Part shown: piece by piece, positions 1 to 6,796 of the stretch
Position numbering within the stretch: the stretch's first letter is position 1
How the letters are laid out: every line of letters begins with the position of its first letter
Source of the DNA: an uncultured Fretibacterium sp.
GTDB taxonomy: Bacteria > Synergistota > Synergistia > Synergistales > Aminobacteriaceae
Direction of reading: 5' to 3'
Length of the DNA stretch: 8,502 nt
Assembly: GCA_937915755.1 (NCBI GenBank)
Contig: CALGGR010000138.1
Location: 1-8,502, forward strand
The notes under the pieces: model-generated
What the model saw: the letters and a program-made list of their open reading frames with translations, nothing else
Told to the model about the DNA's origin: nothing
The model's database searches: none
Translations under genes and position numbers: made by a program

Positions 1-96
1 TAGCGAGTTTCATAAATACCGCGAATATATTTTGTGATAAGAAATTCTTTTTGACTCAATTTTCTCTCAAAAACTTTTCTTCATATTTTGGAGAAC

Positions 97-105
97 TGCT
101 ATAAT
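97..105 (+). promoter_or_regulatory. Extended -10 promoter element
   Basis: Bases 97-105 read TGCTATAAT: a perfect TATAAT hexamer (100-105) preceded by the TGn of an extended -10. The -35 side is weak, with only T-rich TTTTCT-like sequence about 75-81. That is compatible with an extended -10 promoter, which depends less on a -35. Transcription would start near 112 and give a leader of about 80 bases before the first gene. It is the best promoter candidate in the window and probably drives the whole cluster. A TTGACT at 51-56 is not correctly spaced from it. The role is inferred from sequence only. Confidence 0.6.
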
Positions 106-134
106 GGCCGAAGTAATATAGACATGTTATTTAT

Positions 135-148
135 AAATTCAAGAATTT
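135..148. promoter_or_regulatory. AT-rich palindrome in the leader, possible operator
   Basis: AAATTC and GAATTT form a perfect 6-base inverted repeat around a 2-base AA spacer, about 25-35 bases downstream of the predicted transcription start. The position would suit a repressor blocking initiation or early elongation. It lacks the central CG typical of LacI-family operators, and no regulator gene is present to pair it with. AT-rich DNA produces such palindromes by chance fairly often. Confidence 0.3.
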
Positions 149-163
149 TCTGTATTGTAAAAA

Positions 164-178
164 ATAGCAATATGCTAT
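164..178. promoter_or_regulatory. Second leader palindrome, possible operator
   Basis: ATAGCA and TGCTAT form a perfect 6-base inverted repeat around ATA. A second, offset pair, ATTGTA (154-159) and TACAAT (178-183), surrounds it, although the two symmetry centres differ by 2.5 bases. The element ends 13 bases before the ATG at 191. It could be a repressor site or a weak RNA hairpin near the start of the first gene. No family-specific operator is recognised. Confidence 0.33.
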
Positions 179-190
179 ACAATTTCAATA

Positions 191-1177
191 ATGAATTATC
201 CATATGTCTCTAAGGAGGAACTGAATAAAATGCCGTTTAAGTATGCAGGACGCTTTAACTCTTTCGTGTTCAAAAATGCGACTGTTTATGACGCAATAGA
301 CAGTTACAGGAACATGAAAGGCATTACGCATCTTGAGTTCAATTACCCCGAACATATTTCCGGATATGACATTGACGAGATCATAAAGCGCAAGGGACAT
401 TTAGATGTAAATGGTCTAGCTGTGAGATGGAGAGGTGCAGATTTCAAGCCTGGAGATTTCACCAATGAGAAGCCTGAAACACGTACAAAGGTCATTGCAA
501 TGTGCCGCGAAGCTATTGATGTATGCAGAAAACTCGATGGCTCAGTCGTAACTTTATGGCTTGAAAATGACGGTTTTGATTACCCCTTCCAGATGGATTA
601 TTCGCGCGGCTGGGAACAAATTGTCGAGGGCGTAAGAGAAGTTGCGGATTATGCGGCAGGCAGTGAAGGCAAGAAGGAGATAAAAATTTCGATTGAGTAC
701 AAGCCATACGAAGAACGCAATTTCGCAATGATAGACAGCACCGGCATGACTATGTACCTCCTCGAAGAGATTAATCGTAAAAATGTGGGCTGTACACTTG
801 ATTTCTGTCATATGCTCATGAAACACGACAATCCTTCGTTCGGAATTGCACTCGCAGCCAAAAAAGGAAGGTTATTCGGACTTCACATGAATGACGGCTA
901 TGGCTGGCAGGACAGCGGAATGATTTTTGGTTCAGTTAATCCCGTTCTTGCTATGGAATTCATATATTATCTCAGGCTCTATGACTACAATGGTGTAGTT
1001 TTCTTCGACACATTCCCGATACGTGAAGACCCATTTCAGGAGACACAGGCGAATATTGATGCTTTCGAAAAGATTAACGCTCTCGTAGACAAAATAGGCA
1101 TGGATAAAATCGCGCAGGTTATCAGCTCCAAAGACGGGGTACAGGTAAGCAGGCTTATGCTTGACATGCTCAAGTAA
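191..1177 (+). CDS. Sugar isomerase/epimerase, TIM barrel, L-rhamnose isomerase-like (xylose isomerase-like superfamily)
   Basis: This is a cytoplasmic metal-dependent aldose-ketose isomerase or epimerase with an AP-endonuclease-2 type barrel. The visible metal-site set is Glu169 in IEYKP (with Lys171), Asp204 and His207 in TLDFCH, His232 in LHMND, Asp241, and Asp273 in FFDTFP. From memory, the spacing E-x-K, D-x-x-H, HxND followed nine residues after the His by Asp, and a final Asp rather than Glu matches Pseudomonas stutzeri L-rhamnose isomerase, an enzyme that also acts on D-allose/D-allulose. D-tagatose 3-epimerase-type enzymes instead end with Glu. At 328 residues it is shorter than that enzyme. 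The start is uncertain: the ATG at 191 lacks a ribosome site, whereas the ATG at 230 follows AAGGAGGA and would give 315 residues. I keep 191 because the extra residues look like coding sequence continuous with the fold. It is first in the operon, 33 bases before the binding-protein gene. Family is confident; substrate is not. Confidence 0.85.
   Translation: MNYPYVSKEELNKMPFKYAGRFNSFVFKNATVYDAIDSYRNMKGITHLEFNYPEHISGYDIDEIIKRKGHLDVNGLAVRWRGADFKPGDFTNEKPETRTKVIAMCREAIDVCRKLDGSVVTLWLENDGFDYPFQMDYSRGWEQIVEGVREVADYAAGSEGKKEIKISIEYKPYEERNFAMIDSTGMTMYLLEEINRKNVGCTLDFCHMLMKHDNPSFGIALAAKKGRLFGLHMNDGYGWQDSGMIFGSVNPVLAMEFIYYLRLYDYNGVVFFDTFPIREDPFQETQANIDAFEKINALVDKIGMDKIAQVISSKDGVQVSRLMLDMLK
212..219 (+). 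promoter_or_regulatory. Strong Shine-Dalgarno inside the predicted first ORF; decides between two starts
   Basis: AAGGAGGA lies 10 bases before an in-frame ATG at 230 (residue 14 of the longer reading). The upstream ATG at 191 has only AT-rich sequence before it. Either translation begins at 230, or the match is a by-product of the Lys-Glu-Glu codons. The spacing is slightly long but workable. Conservation of the N-terminus among homologues would settle it. Confidence 0.45.
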
Positions 1178-1210
1178 AGTATATACATTATTTCAGGAGG
1201 TATTAACACC

Positions 1211-2248
1211 ATGAAAAGAAGTAACACCGCGCTCATTCTTTCGGTTCTCGCAGTTCTTGCACTGTCATTCACAGCATTCGCTGACGAGTTCAACCCCGAT
1301 TCAGATCCAAGCTCACAGACAATTGAACAGGTCAGAGCGGCATTAGGCGCAGAAGTTCCCGTTAAAGCCGGGCTGAATCTTTCTGCAATCATGAAGTCAA
1401 TCTCCAATGAATTCTGGCGCAGTCTCAAAGAAGGCTATGATCTTGCCGCAAAAAATTCAGGCGTTTCAATCAGAGTTGACGCTACGACTGACGAAGGAGA
1501 CGAAATCGGCCAGCAGACCATGATGGATAATGCGGTGAATCAGGGTGTCAATGCTGTAATGGCAAGCCCAATTTCCGATTCAAACCTTGCGGCTGCTGTT
1601 GATAATGCCAAGACCGAAAAGATCACTGTCGTGAATGTCAATGACGGCTTAATCGCGAACTGTGATTACTATGTCGGCCCTAACGCTTACATGAACGGTC
1701 AGCTTGCGGCAGAATGGATTTCAAAGAAGCTCGGCGATAAAGGTCAGGTAGGAATCGTTATAGGAATGGCAAAGGCTTTTGCGGCACGTGAAAGAACTTC
1801 AGGTTTTGAGGACTGGATTAAGGAACACAATTCAGGACTCGAGATAGTCGCAAAACAGAATGCAGACTGGGACAGACAGCGCGCAAAGGAATTAGCTTCA
1901 ACGTGGATTATGCGTTTCCCCGACATGAAGGCTATATTTTGCAATAATGATGATATGGCTCTCGGTGTGGTTGAAGCAGTTGATGAGGCTGACGCTGATA
2001 TTCTCGTTGTCGGTGTTGACGGAATCGGTGAGGCCTACACATCCATACGCGAAGGCAAACTTGATGCTACTGTTGATTCATTCCCGTATTATATGTCACA
2101 GGTTGCTGTTGAATGCACACTGAGAGTGCTTGCAGGTCAGGCAGTTCCTCACGTTGTAGCAACACCGCAGGCATTAATCGACAAGGAAAATGTAAACGAA
2201 CCGGCCGCCAAAATAATTAACTGGGTCGATACAGTTTACACGAAGTAA
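1211..2248 (+). CDS. Periplasmic sugar-binding protein of an ABC importer (RbsB/AlsB-like)
   Basis: This is the extracytoplasmic receptor that delivers sugar to the ATPase/permease encoded downstream. Residues 1-24 form a Sec signal peptide (KR, hydrophobic core, cleavage after AFA-24), with no lipobox cysteine. The mature part is a type I two-lobe binding fold: KSISNEFW (62-69), SP-ISDSN (119-125), AARERTSGF (191-199), NADWDRQRA (217-225), NNDDMALG (245-252), VVGVDG (266-271). Compared from memory with E. coli, Lys62/Asn66/Phe68/Trp69 match the AlsB pocket spacing. Asn144-Asp145 replaces Asp-Arg of RbsB, and Ser290 stands where RbsB has a ligand Gln, so ribose is not the expected ligand. About 30 acidic or polar residues (25-56) precede the first strand, more than in AlsB. 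AGGAGG at 1195-1200 supports the start. Two stop codons follow in tandem, then a terminator-like hairpin. Allose-like ligand is an inference. Confidence 0.92.
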   Translation: MKRSNTALILSVLAVLALSFTAFADEFNPDSDPSSQTIEQVRAALGAEVPVKAGLNLSAIMKSISNEFWRSLKEGYDLAAKNSGVSIRVDATTDEGDEIGQQTMMDNAVNQGVNAVMASPISDSNLAAAVDNAKTEKITVVNVNDGLIANCDYYVGPNAYMNGQLAAEWISKKLGDKGQVGIVIGMAKAFAARERTSGFEDWIKEHNSGLEIVAKQNADWDRQRAKELASTWIMRFPDMKAIFCNNDDMALGVVEAVDEADADILVVGVDGIGEAYTSIREGKLDATVDSFPYYMSQVAVECTLRVLAGQAVPHVVATPQALIDKENVNEPAAKIINWVDTVYTK

Positions 2249-2263
2249 TAAACGAACAGAAAG

Positions 2264-2298
2264 ACGGGGTGTGAGAAGAAAATCGCATCCCGTTTTTT
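2264..2298 (+). terminator. Intrinsic terminator/attenuator hairpin between binding protein and ATPase
   Basis: ACGGGGTGTGA (2264-2274) pairs over 11 positions (two G-U) with TCGCATCCCGT (2283-2293) around an 8-base purine loop, and T2293-2298 follow immediately. This is a textbook intrinsic terminator, placed 15 bases after the binding-protein stop and just before the ATPase ribosome site. Because the ATPase and permease have no clear promoter of their own, read-through must be partial. The likely effect is far more binding-protein mRNA than membrane-component mRNA, through termination or 3'-end protection, as is common in importer operons. The activity itself is inferred. Confidence 0.82.
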
Positions 2299-2312
2299 AT
2301 TGGGGAGAGAAA

Positions 2313-3821
2313 ATGTCTAAAGCGGTAGAATTTATCAAAATTAACAAACATTTTCCCGGTGCTCACGTTCTGAAGGATATATCGTTCTCGGTTGAGGAAG
2401 GCAAAGTTACAGCATTGCTCGGTGAAAACGGTGCAGGAAAATCTACGTTACTTAACATTCTTCACGGAGTTTACCCGGAATATGAAGGCGATGTATTATT
2501 ACACGGTCAGAAGGTAAGATTTCATAATCCCAATGAAGCAATAGTAGACGGAAAAATATCGAAAGTTCATCAGGAAACATTGATTGTCCGTGATCTAACT
2601 GTGGGACAAAACGTAACACTCGGCCACGAACCTACAAAAGGATTCTTCATAGACTATGCGAAGATGCATAATGACGTGAACGCGATTTTGTCTGAGCTTC
2701 ATTGCAATTTCAGATCAGAGGAACTGGCGGACAAACTTACAAGCGGACAGATGCAGATGATGGCAATTGCAAGAGCACTCTATCATCACTCAAATATCAT
2801 ATCGCTCGACGAGCCTACGGCATCACTCTCAATCCGTGAAACCGAAGCACTGTTTGACGTAATAAAGCAGCTCAAATCCCAGGGAGTTACGATTCTTTAC
2901 GTCAGCCACAGGTTAGAGGAAATCTTTAGGATCTGCGATAATGCCGTAATCATGAGAGACGGAGAATATATTACAAGTCTTGACGTTTCAAGGACAACAA
3001 GGGATGAATTGATTCATGCTATGGTCGGACGTGCAGTAAGTGCTGTAGCTTCAAGGAATGTTCCGTGCAAAGCAACAGATGAAGTTGTTCTGAAAGCTGA
3101 AGGTCTGACAGGCCCATCCGGATTTAAAGACGTATCATTTGAGCTTCACAAAGGAGAAATTCTTGGGTTCTTCGGTCTTGTCGGAGCAGGCAGGACTGAA
3201 ACGATGAGGGCAATCTTCGGAGCTGACATGATAACAGGCGGCAAAGTTTATCTTAAAAGCAAGAGAATTAATACAAGTTCATGGAATACGTCAAAAGCTC
3301 TCAAAGCAGGAATAGGTTTGATTCCTGAAGCCAGAAAGACGCAGGGCTTCTTGAAGCTCATGAGCAACACTCAGAATATTTCAATCTCGAGCCTCGAGGA
3401 TTACGTGAACGTATTTAACCTTCTTGTTGACAGCAAGAAACGCGCAAATGCAGAACATTTCTTCAAGGAACTGGAGATTCACCCGAATAACCCCGATTAT
3501 CTTACGCTGAACATGTCCGGCGGCAATCAGCAGAAGGTGATTCTCGCACGTTGGATGAGTACGAAGGTAGATATCATCATCTTTGACGAACCTACAAAGG
3601 GTGTTGATGTCGGAGCTAAAGCCGAAATTTATCGTCTCATGGAGGAAATGATTCAGAACGGCAAGAGTATTATCGTGATTTCGTCGGAACTTCCTGAAGT
3701 TATGGGACTGAGCGACAGAATCGTAGTTATGGGAGAAGGCAGAGTGAACAAGGTTTTAAATCGTAGTGAGTTCGGAACAAGCGACCAGATGCTTGATTAT
3801 GCTATTGGAGGTAACGAATAA
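2313..3821 (+). CDS. Sugar ABC importer ATPase with two nucleotide-binding domains (RbsA/AlsA/MglA family)
   Basis: This 502-residue cytoplasmic ATPase powers monosaccharide import with the adjacent permease. Domain 1 is complete: Walker A GENGAGKST (37-45), Q-loop Gln87, signature LTSGQMQ (142-148), Walker B and catalytic Glu in SLDEPT (164-169), switch His199. Domain 2 has a degenerate Walker A, GLVGAGRTE (288-296), with Arg for Lys. It keeps an intact signature MSGGNQQK (401-408), Walker B FDEPT (424-428), and SSELPE where the switch His would be. This asymmetry is normal for the family. Length is also typical. The ATG at 2313 is chosen because GGAG at 2304-2307 precedes it. A GTG at 2271, 14 codons upstream in frame, lies inside the terminator hairpin and is unlikely. 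Only 2 bases separate its stop from the permease ATG, indicating translational coupling. Sequence alone does not distinguish ribose, allose or galactose types. Confidence 0.95.
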   Translation: MSKAVEFIKINKHFPGAHVLKDISFSVEEGKVTALLGENGAGKSTLLNILHGVYPEYEGDVLLHGQKVRFHNPNEAIVDGKISKVHQETLIVRDLTVGQNVTLGHEPTKGFFIDYAKMHNDVNAILSELHCNFRSEELADKLTSGQMQMMAIARALYHHSNIISLDEPTASLSIRETEALFDVIKQLKSQGVTILYVSHRLEEIFRICDNAVIMRDGEYITSLDVSRTTRDELIHAMVGRAVSAVASRNVPCKATDEVVLKAEGLTGPSGFKDVSFELHKGEILGFFGLVGAGRTETMRAIFGADMITGGKVYLKSKRINTSSWNTSKALKAGIGLIPEARKTQGFLKLMSNTQNISISSLEDYVNVFNLLVDSKKRANAEHFFKELEIHPNNPDYLTLNMSGGNQQKVILARWMSTKVDIIIFDEPTKGVDVGAKAEIYRLMEEMIQNGKSIIVISSELPEVMGLSDRIVVMGEGRVNKVLNRSEFGTSDQMLDYAIGGNE

Positions 3822-3823
3822 TA

Positions 3824-4795
3824 ATGAAAAACTTTGTGAATAAGTATAAACGTGAACTGGTCGTATTGCTTGCGACTTTCGGTATGGGCTTAATCTTCAC
3901 GATCATGAATCCAAATTTCATGCGCGTCAGCAACATCATCACAATACTTCAGCAGATGGTGCTTAACGGAGTATTAGCCGCAGGAATAATGTTCGCAATA
4001 ATCACAGGAGGTATAGACTTATCGATAGGTTGTACTTTCGCGATTACGGGTATCGTTACGGCATCAATGGCGGTTAAAGGAATTAATCCGTGGCTTGCGA
4101 TTCTTGCAGGCCTCGCTGTCGGTGCAGTTCTTGGTACGTTCAACGGATTTCTTGTTACAGGACTGAAGCTTCAGCCGTTCATTGCTACACTCGGCACAAT
4201 GTCCCTTTATCGAGGAATTGCGTATGTCATCACTGGAGGAATGCCTGTTACCGGTGTTCCATCAGTCTACCGCAACATCTTTAACGGCAGAATGTTCGGA
4301 AATGTCCGCTGGTATATTCTTGTTATGATAATAATCTTCATAGTAATTCACATACTCTTATCTAGAACAAAGACCGGCGATTATCTTTACGCTGTCGGTG
4401 ATAACGAAGAGGCAGCTAAACTTTCGGGCGTTAATGTCGTAAAAGTGAAGTATATCGCATACATCATCTGCGGAATGTGTTCGGCGGCGGCAGGATTAAT
4501 CATGCTTGCAAGCCTGGGCAGTGCAGAGTCAACAGCAGGAATAGGCTACGAGACTAATGCAATTGCGGCGGCAGCAATCGGAGGCACAAGAATGGCAGGA
4601 GGACGAGGTACAGCGTTCGGCACGTTTGTCGGAGCGTTAATGCTTGCAGTTCTCCGTGTCGGAATGGTCGTAATCAACGTTGATTCGTTCTGGCAGTATG
4701 TGGTTACAGGCATAATAATAATCGTAGCGTCATACTTCGAGTTCATTCAGCAGGATATTGCGAACTTCCTTGCCAGACGCAGAGCAGCTAAATAA
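3824..4795 (+). CDS. Sugar ABC importer permease (RbsC/AlsC-like, BPD_transp_2)
   Basis: This integral inner-membrane subunit probably works as a homodimer with the two-domain ATPase. The 323 residues are dominated by hydrophobic stretches at about 11-28, 41-60, 67-85, 88-110, 115-137, 163-179, 210-230, 245-280 and 290-306, giving an estimated 8-10 membrane segments. Family landmarks are TGGIDLSIG (61-69), QPFIATLGTM (117-126), the cytoplasmic GDNEEAAKLSGV (192-203) that contacts the ATPase, and GGTRMAGGRGT (253-263). Length is usual for RbsC-type permeases. GGAGG at 3807-3811, inside the end of the ATPase gene, serves as ribosome site. A second terminator-like hairpin follows the stop. The ligand cannot be read from this subunit and depends mainly on the binding protein. 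Confidence 0.95.
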   Translation: MKNFVNKYKRELVVLLATFGMGLIFTIMNPNFMRVSNIITILQQMVLNGVLAAGIMFAIITGGIDLSIGCTFAITGIVTASMAVKGINPWLAILAGLAVGAVLGTFNGFLVTGLKLQPFIATLGTMSLYRGIAYVITGGMPVTGVPSVYRNIFNGRMFGNVRWYILVMIIIFIVIHILLSRTKTGDYLYAVGDNEEAAKLSGVNVVKVKYIAYIICGMCSAAAGLIMLASLGSAESTAGIGYETNAIAAAAIGGTRMAGGRGTAFGTFVGALMLAVLRVGMVVINVDSFWQYVVTGIIIIVASYFEFIQQDIANFLARRRAAK

Positions 4796-4815
4796 TCAGG
4801 AGAATAAAATTTTTG

Positions 4816-4850
4816 CGCACTGGCTTTTATTCAGGCTGGTGCGTTTTTTT
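4816..4850 (+). terminator. Intrinsic terminator/attenuator hairpin between transporter and catabolic genes
   Basis: CGCACTGGC (4816-4824) pairs over nine positions (two G-U) with GCTGGTGCG (4835-4843) around a 10-base loop, followed by seven T (4844-4850). It sits 20 bases after the permease stop and 9 bases before the AAGGAG of the kinase. No separate promoter is evident for the kinase, so this probably lowers, rather than ends, transcription into the catabolic half. CAGGAGA at 4797-4803 and a TTG at 4813 would open a reading frame through the hairpin in frame with the kinase, so a translation effect on the hairpin is conceivable. Confidence 0.75.
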
Positions 4851-4872
4851 ACAGAAAAGGAGAAGAATTAAT

Positions 4873-5778
4873 ATGATACTCATAGTCGGCAGTATGAATT
4901 ATGATGTAATCTTGAAGGTTAAGAGAATGCCTCACGAGGGCGAAACGATGACGTGTGAAAGTGCTTCTTCTGCGGCAGGCGGCAAAGGAGCGAATCAGGC
5001 AGTACAGGCGGCAAAATTGGGTGTGAAAACTTACATGATTGGTGCTGTAGGAAATGACAACATGGGCAGCTTCCTTCTTGATGAGGCTGTGAAATACGGT
5101 CTTGATGTCTCACGCGTTAAGAGGTCTGCGATTTCTACAGGTATGGGATGCATTCATGCTCTTGAAGACGGAAGAGTTTTTGCCACAATAAACAGAGGGG
5201 CGAACTATGATATTACGATACAGGATATTGATGCATCAGAAGATTTATTCTCTCAGGCAAAAATTTTAGTCCTCCAGAACGAAATTCCTTATGAAGTGAA
5301 TATATATGCCGCTGACATGGCTGTAAAATACGGCTTAAAGGTACTCTATAATGCCGCGCCTGCATTCCCTGAAAAGAAAGATGTTCTCGCCAAAGCAGAC
5401 ATCGTGATAGTAAATGAGGGTGAAGCTTCTGATTATCTGGGTGTTAAAGTCTCCAGCCTTGAAGATGCTGAACGTGAAGGTTTGAAGGTATCTGCTGATA
5501 TGCGCAATACATGGGTTGTCACTATGGGGTCTCACGGCTCAGTTATATGTTCAGAAGGCAGAAGCGAGATCGTGAGACCGTATAAGGTTGATGCAGTAGA
5601 GACTACAGGTGCAGGAGATTCTTACATCGGCGGCTTGGGCTATGCTCTGATTAACGGAATGGATATATTCTCAGCAGCAAAGTTTGCGACAAAGTGCAGT
5701 GCTGTTACTGTCTGCGGAATAGGCGCACAGAACTCAATGCCAACTCTTGCACAGATACATGAAAGGTTCGGTGATTAG
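4873..5778 (+). CDS. PfkB-family carbohydrate kinase, ribokinase-like
   Basis: This 301-residue cytoplasmic ATP-dependent sugar kinase probably phosphorylates the primary hydroxyl of the imported sugar or of the keto-sugar made by the isomerase. Motifs in order are SMNYD (7-11; Asp11 is a substrate contact in ribokinase), GGKGANQA (36-43), NRGANYD (107-113), the NxxE-type NEGE (181-184), TMGSHG (217-222), and ETTGAGDS (243-250) with catalytic base Asp249. The C-terminal GIGAQNSMP (282-290) matches the ribokinase tail GAQPSVP. One oddity is that the first residue of the anion-hole motif is Glu243, where ribokinase has the Asp that helps bind potassium. The ATG at 4873 follows AAGGAGA (4857-4863). 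The TTG at 4813 would add 20 residues encoded by the terminator hairpin and is rejected. The stop lies beside or within the start of the next gene. Family is certain; the substrate could be a pentose, allulose or another ketose. Confidence 0.92.
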   Translation: MILIVGSMNYDVILKVKRMPHEGETMTCESASSAAGGKGANQAVQAAKLGVKTYMIGAVGNDNMGSFLLDEAVKYGLDVSRVKRSAISTGMGCIHALEDGRVFATINRGANYDITIQDIDASEDLFSQAKILVLQNEIPYEVNIYAADMAVKYGLKVLYNAAPAFPEKKDVLAKADIVIVNEGEASDYLGVKVSSLEDAEREGLKVSADMRNTWVVTMGSHGSVICSEGRSEIVRPYKVDAVETTGAGDSYIGGLGYALINGMDIFSAAKFATKCSAVTVCGIGAQNSMPTLAQIHERFGD

Positions 5779-6796
5779 TTTGCTGATAGTTGCTTATGTG
5801 GGTTTCGGTGTCAGTGTCAGGGAGTATCATATTCCATACGTTGAGAACAGAAAGGATATTCGCATAAAATATGTGTTCAGGCGCGAAGAAGATATTGCAC
5901 AATTCGCGGAGTATGAACCTTTCTATCCTGAGATAATATTCACAACCGACTTCAAAACTGTACTCGATGACCCCGAAATTAATCTTGTTGTTGTGAGTGC
6001 ACCTGATAAATTCCATGTGCCTTATGCGAAACAGATACTCAATGCCGGTAAACATGCACTCATTGAGAAACCGTTTGCCCCCACAGCAAAAGAAGCCCGT
6101 GAAGTATTTGATCTCGCAAAAACTAAAGGTCTCGTGTGTATGCCAAATCAGAACAGAAGGTTTGACGCAGATTTTCTTGCGGTTAAAGAAGTCGTTGATT
6201 CCGGGAAACTGGGAAAACTGGTTAGACTTGAGAGCCACTATGATTATTTCAAGACCAACGGCTGGTATGATCATTTAGGGACGCTCTACAATCTCGGAGT
6301 TCACACTACAGACCAGATAATCAGCCTTCTCGGAATGCCGAATAAAGTCCGTTATGATGTCAGAAGCATTCATCACCCAGGCGTAGGAGATGACTATTAC
6401 GACATTGAATTATTCTACGGAAATTCTAAAGCCTCAGTGAACACGAGCATGTGCGTATTAATCGACTACCCAAGATTCACGCTTCACGGTACAAATGGCA
6501 GCTTCACACTTCCTCCCGTCATCCATAACTCAGGAAAGAAAAAAGTCGTAGGCCGTCATGTCATCAGCGTATCACCTGCTCCCGAAGACCGATGGGGAAC
6601 TCTCGTGTATATGAACGGGAGCGAAAAGGTAATGGAGAAAGTTTCTGTAGGCTGTGCACATTATGAACGTGTGTACGATAGCCTTATTGACGCTATTGAT
6701 AATGGCGGGGAAAAATGCGTCAGAGATGAAGAAGTCATGAGGGTGCTTGAAATTCTTAAAGAAGCTACGGAGGCGGCTAAGTCATGGAAAAAGTAA
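5771..6796 (+). CDS. Gfo/Idh/MocA oxidoreductase, YhhX-like
   Basis: This is an NAD(P)-dependent cytoplasmic dehydrogenase or reductase acting on a sugar or sugar derivative. Numbered from GTG-5771 (341 residues), it has the N-terminal Rossmann motif VGFGVSVREYHIP (10-22), the EKP motif with catalytic Lys100 (99-101), QNRRFD (127-132) and GVHTTDQ (176-182), where His178 and Asp181 are expected active-site residues. The arrangement closely follows E. coli YhhX as I recall it (GFG..RYHLPYVLNRKD, YQNRRFD, GLGVHTMDQIISL), a protein of poorly defined function. The start is uncertain. GTG-5771 overlaps the kinase by 8 bases. TTG-5780 follows GGTGAT and gives MLIVAYVGFG, the usual short lead-in. ATG-5759 lacks a ribosome site. 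The gene overlaps the next oxidoreductase by 13 bases. Family is confident; substrate and direction are unknown. Confidence 0.87.
   Translation: MISLLIVAYVGFGVSVREYHIPYVENRKDIRIKYVFRREEDIAQFAEYEPFYPEIIFTTDFKTVLDDPEINLVVVSAPDKFHVPYAKQILNAGKHALIEKPFAPTAKEAREVFDLAKTKGLVCMPNQNRRFDADFLAVKEVVDSGKLGKLVRLESHYDYFKTNGWYDHLGTLYNLGVHTTDQIISLLGMPNKVRYDVRSIHHPGVGDDYYDIELFYGNSKASVNTSMCVLIDYPRFTLHGTNGSFTLPPVIHNSGKKKVVGRHVISVSPAPEDRWGTLVYMNGSEKVMEKVSVGCAHYERVYDSLIDAIDNGGEKCVRDEEVMRVLEILKEATEAAKSWKK

Noticed and set aside
1..96. Possible end of an upstream gene, CRISPR repeats, a tRNA or mobile-element ends in the left flank
   Set aside because: The stretch is AT-rich with frequent stops. I see no tRNA-like fold, direct repeats or terminal inverted repeats beyond a short AAGAA-A-TTCTT at 39-49 that is expected by chance.
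1161..1189. TTGACA (1161-1166) with TACATT 17 bases downstream, as an internal promoter for the binding protein
   Set aside because: The -35 is perfect, but transcription would begin about 1196, inside the AGGAGG ribosome site (1195-1200), leaving almost no leader. The hexamer is also accounted for by Leu-Asp-Met codons at the isomerase end.
2271..2312. GTG-initiated 14-residue N-terminal extension of the ATPase
   Set aside because: These bases form the loop and right arm of the terminator hairpin and its T-run. ATG-2313 has its own GGAG and gives the usual family N-terminus.
3174..3203. Degenerate second Walker A motif (Arg for Lys) in the ATPase as a sign of decay
   Set aside because: This asymmetry is the normal state in RbsA/MglA-type two-domain ATPases, and all other motifs are intact.
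5705..6274. 189-codon minus-strand open frame across the kinase end and the YhhX-like gene start
   Set aside because: It is antisense to two well-supported coding regions, contains no recognisable motif, and would conflict with the operon. It is best read as a shadow.
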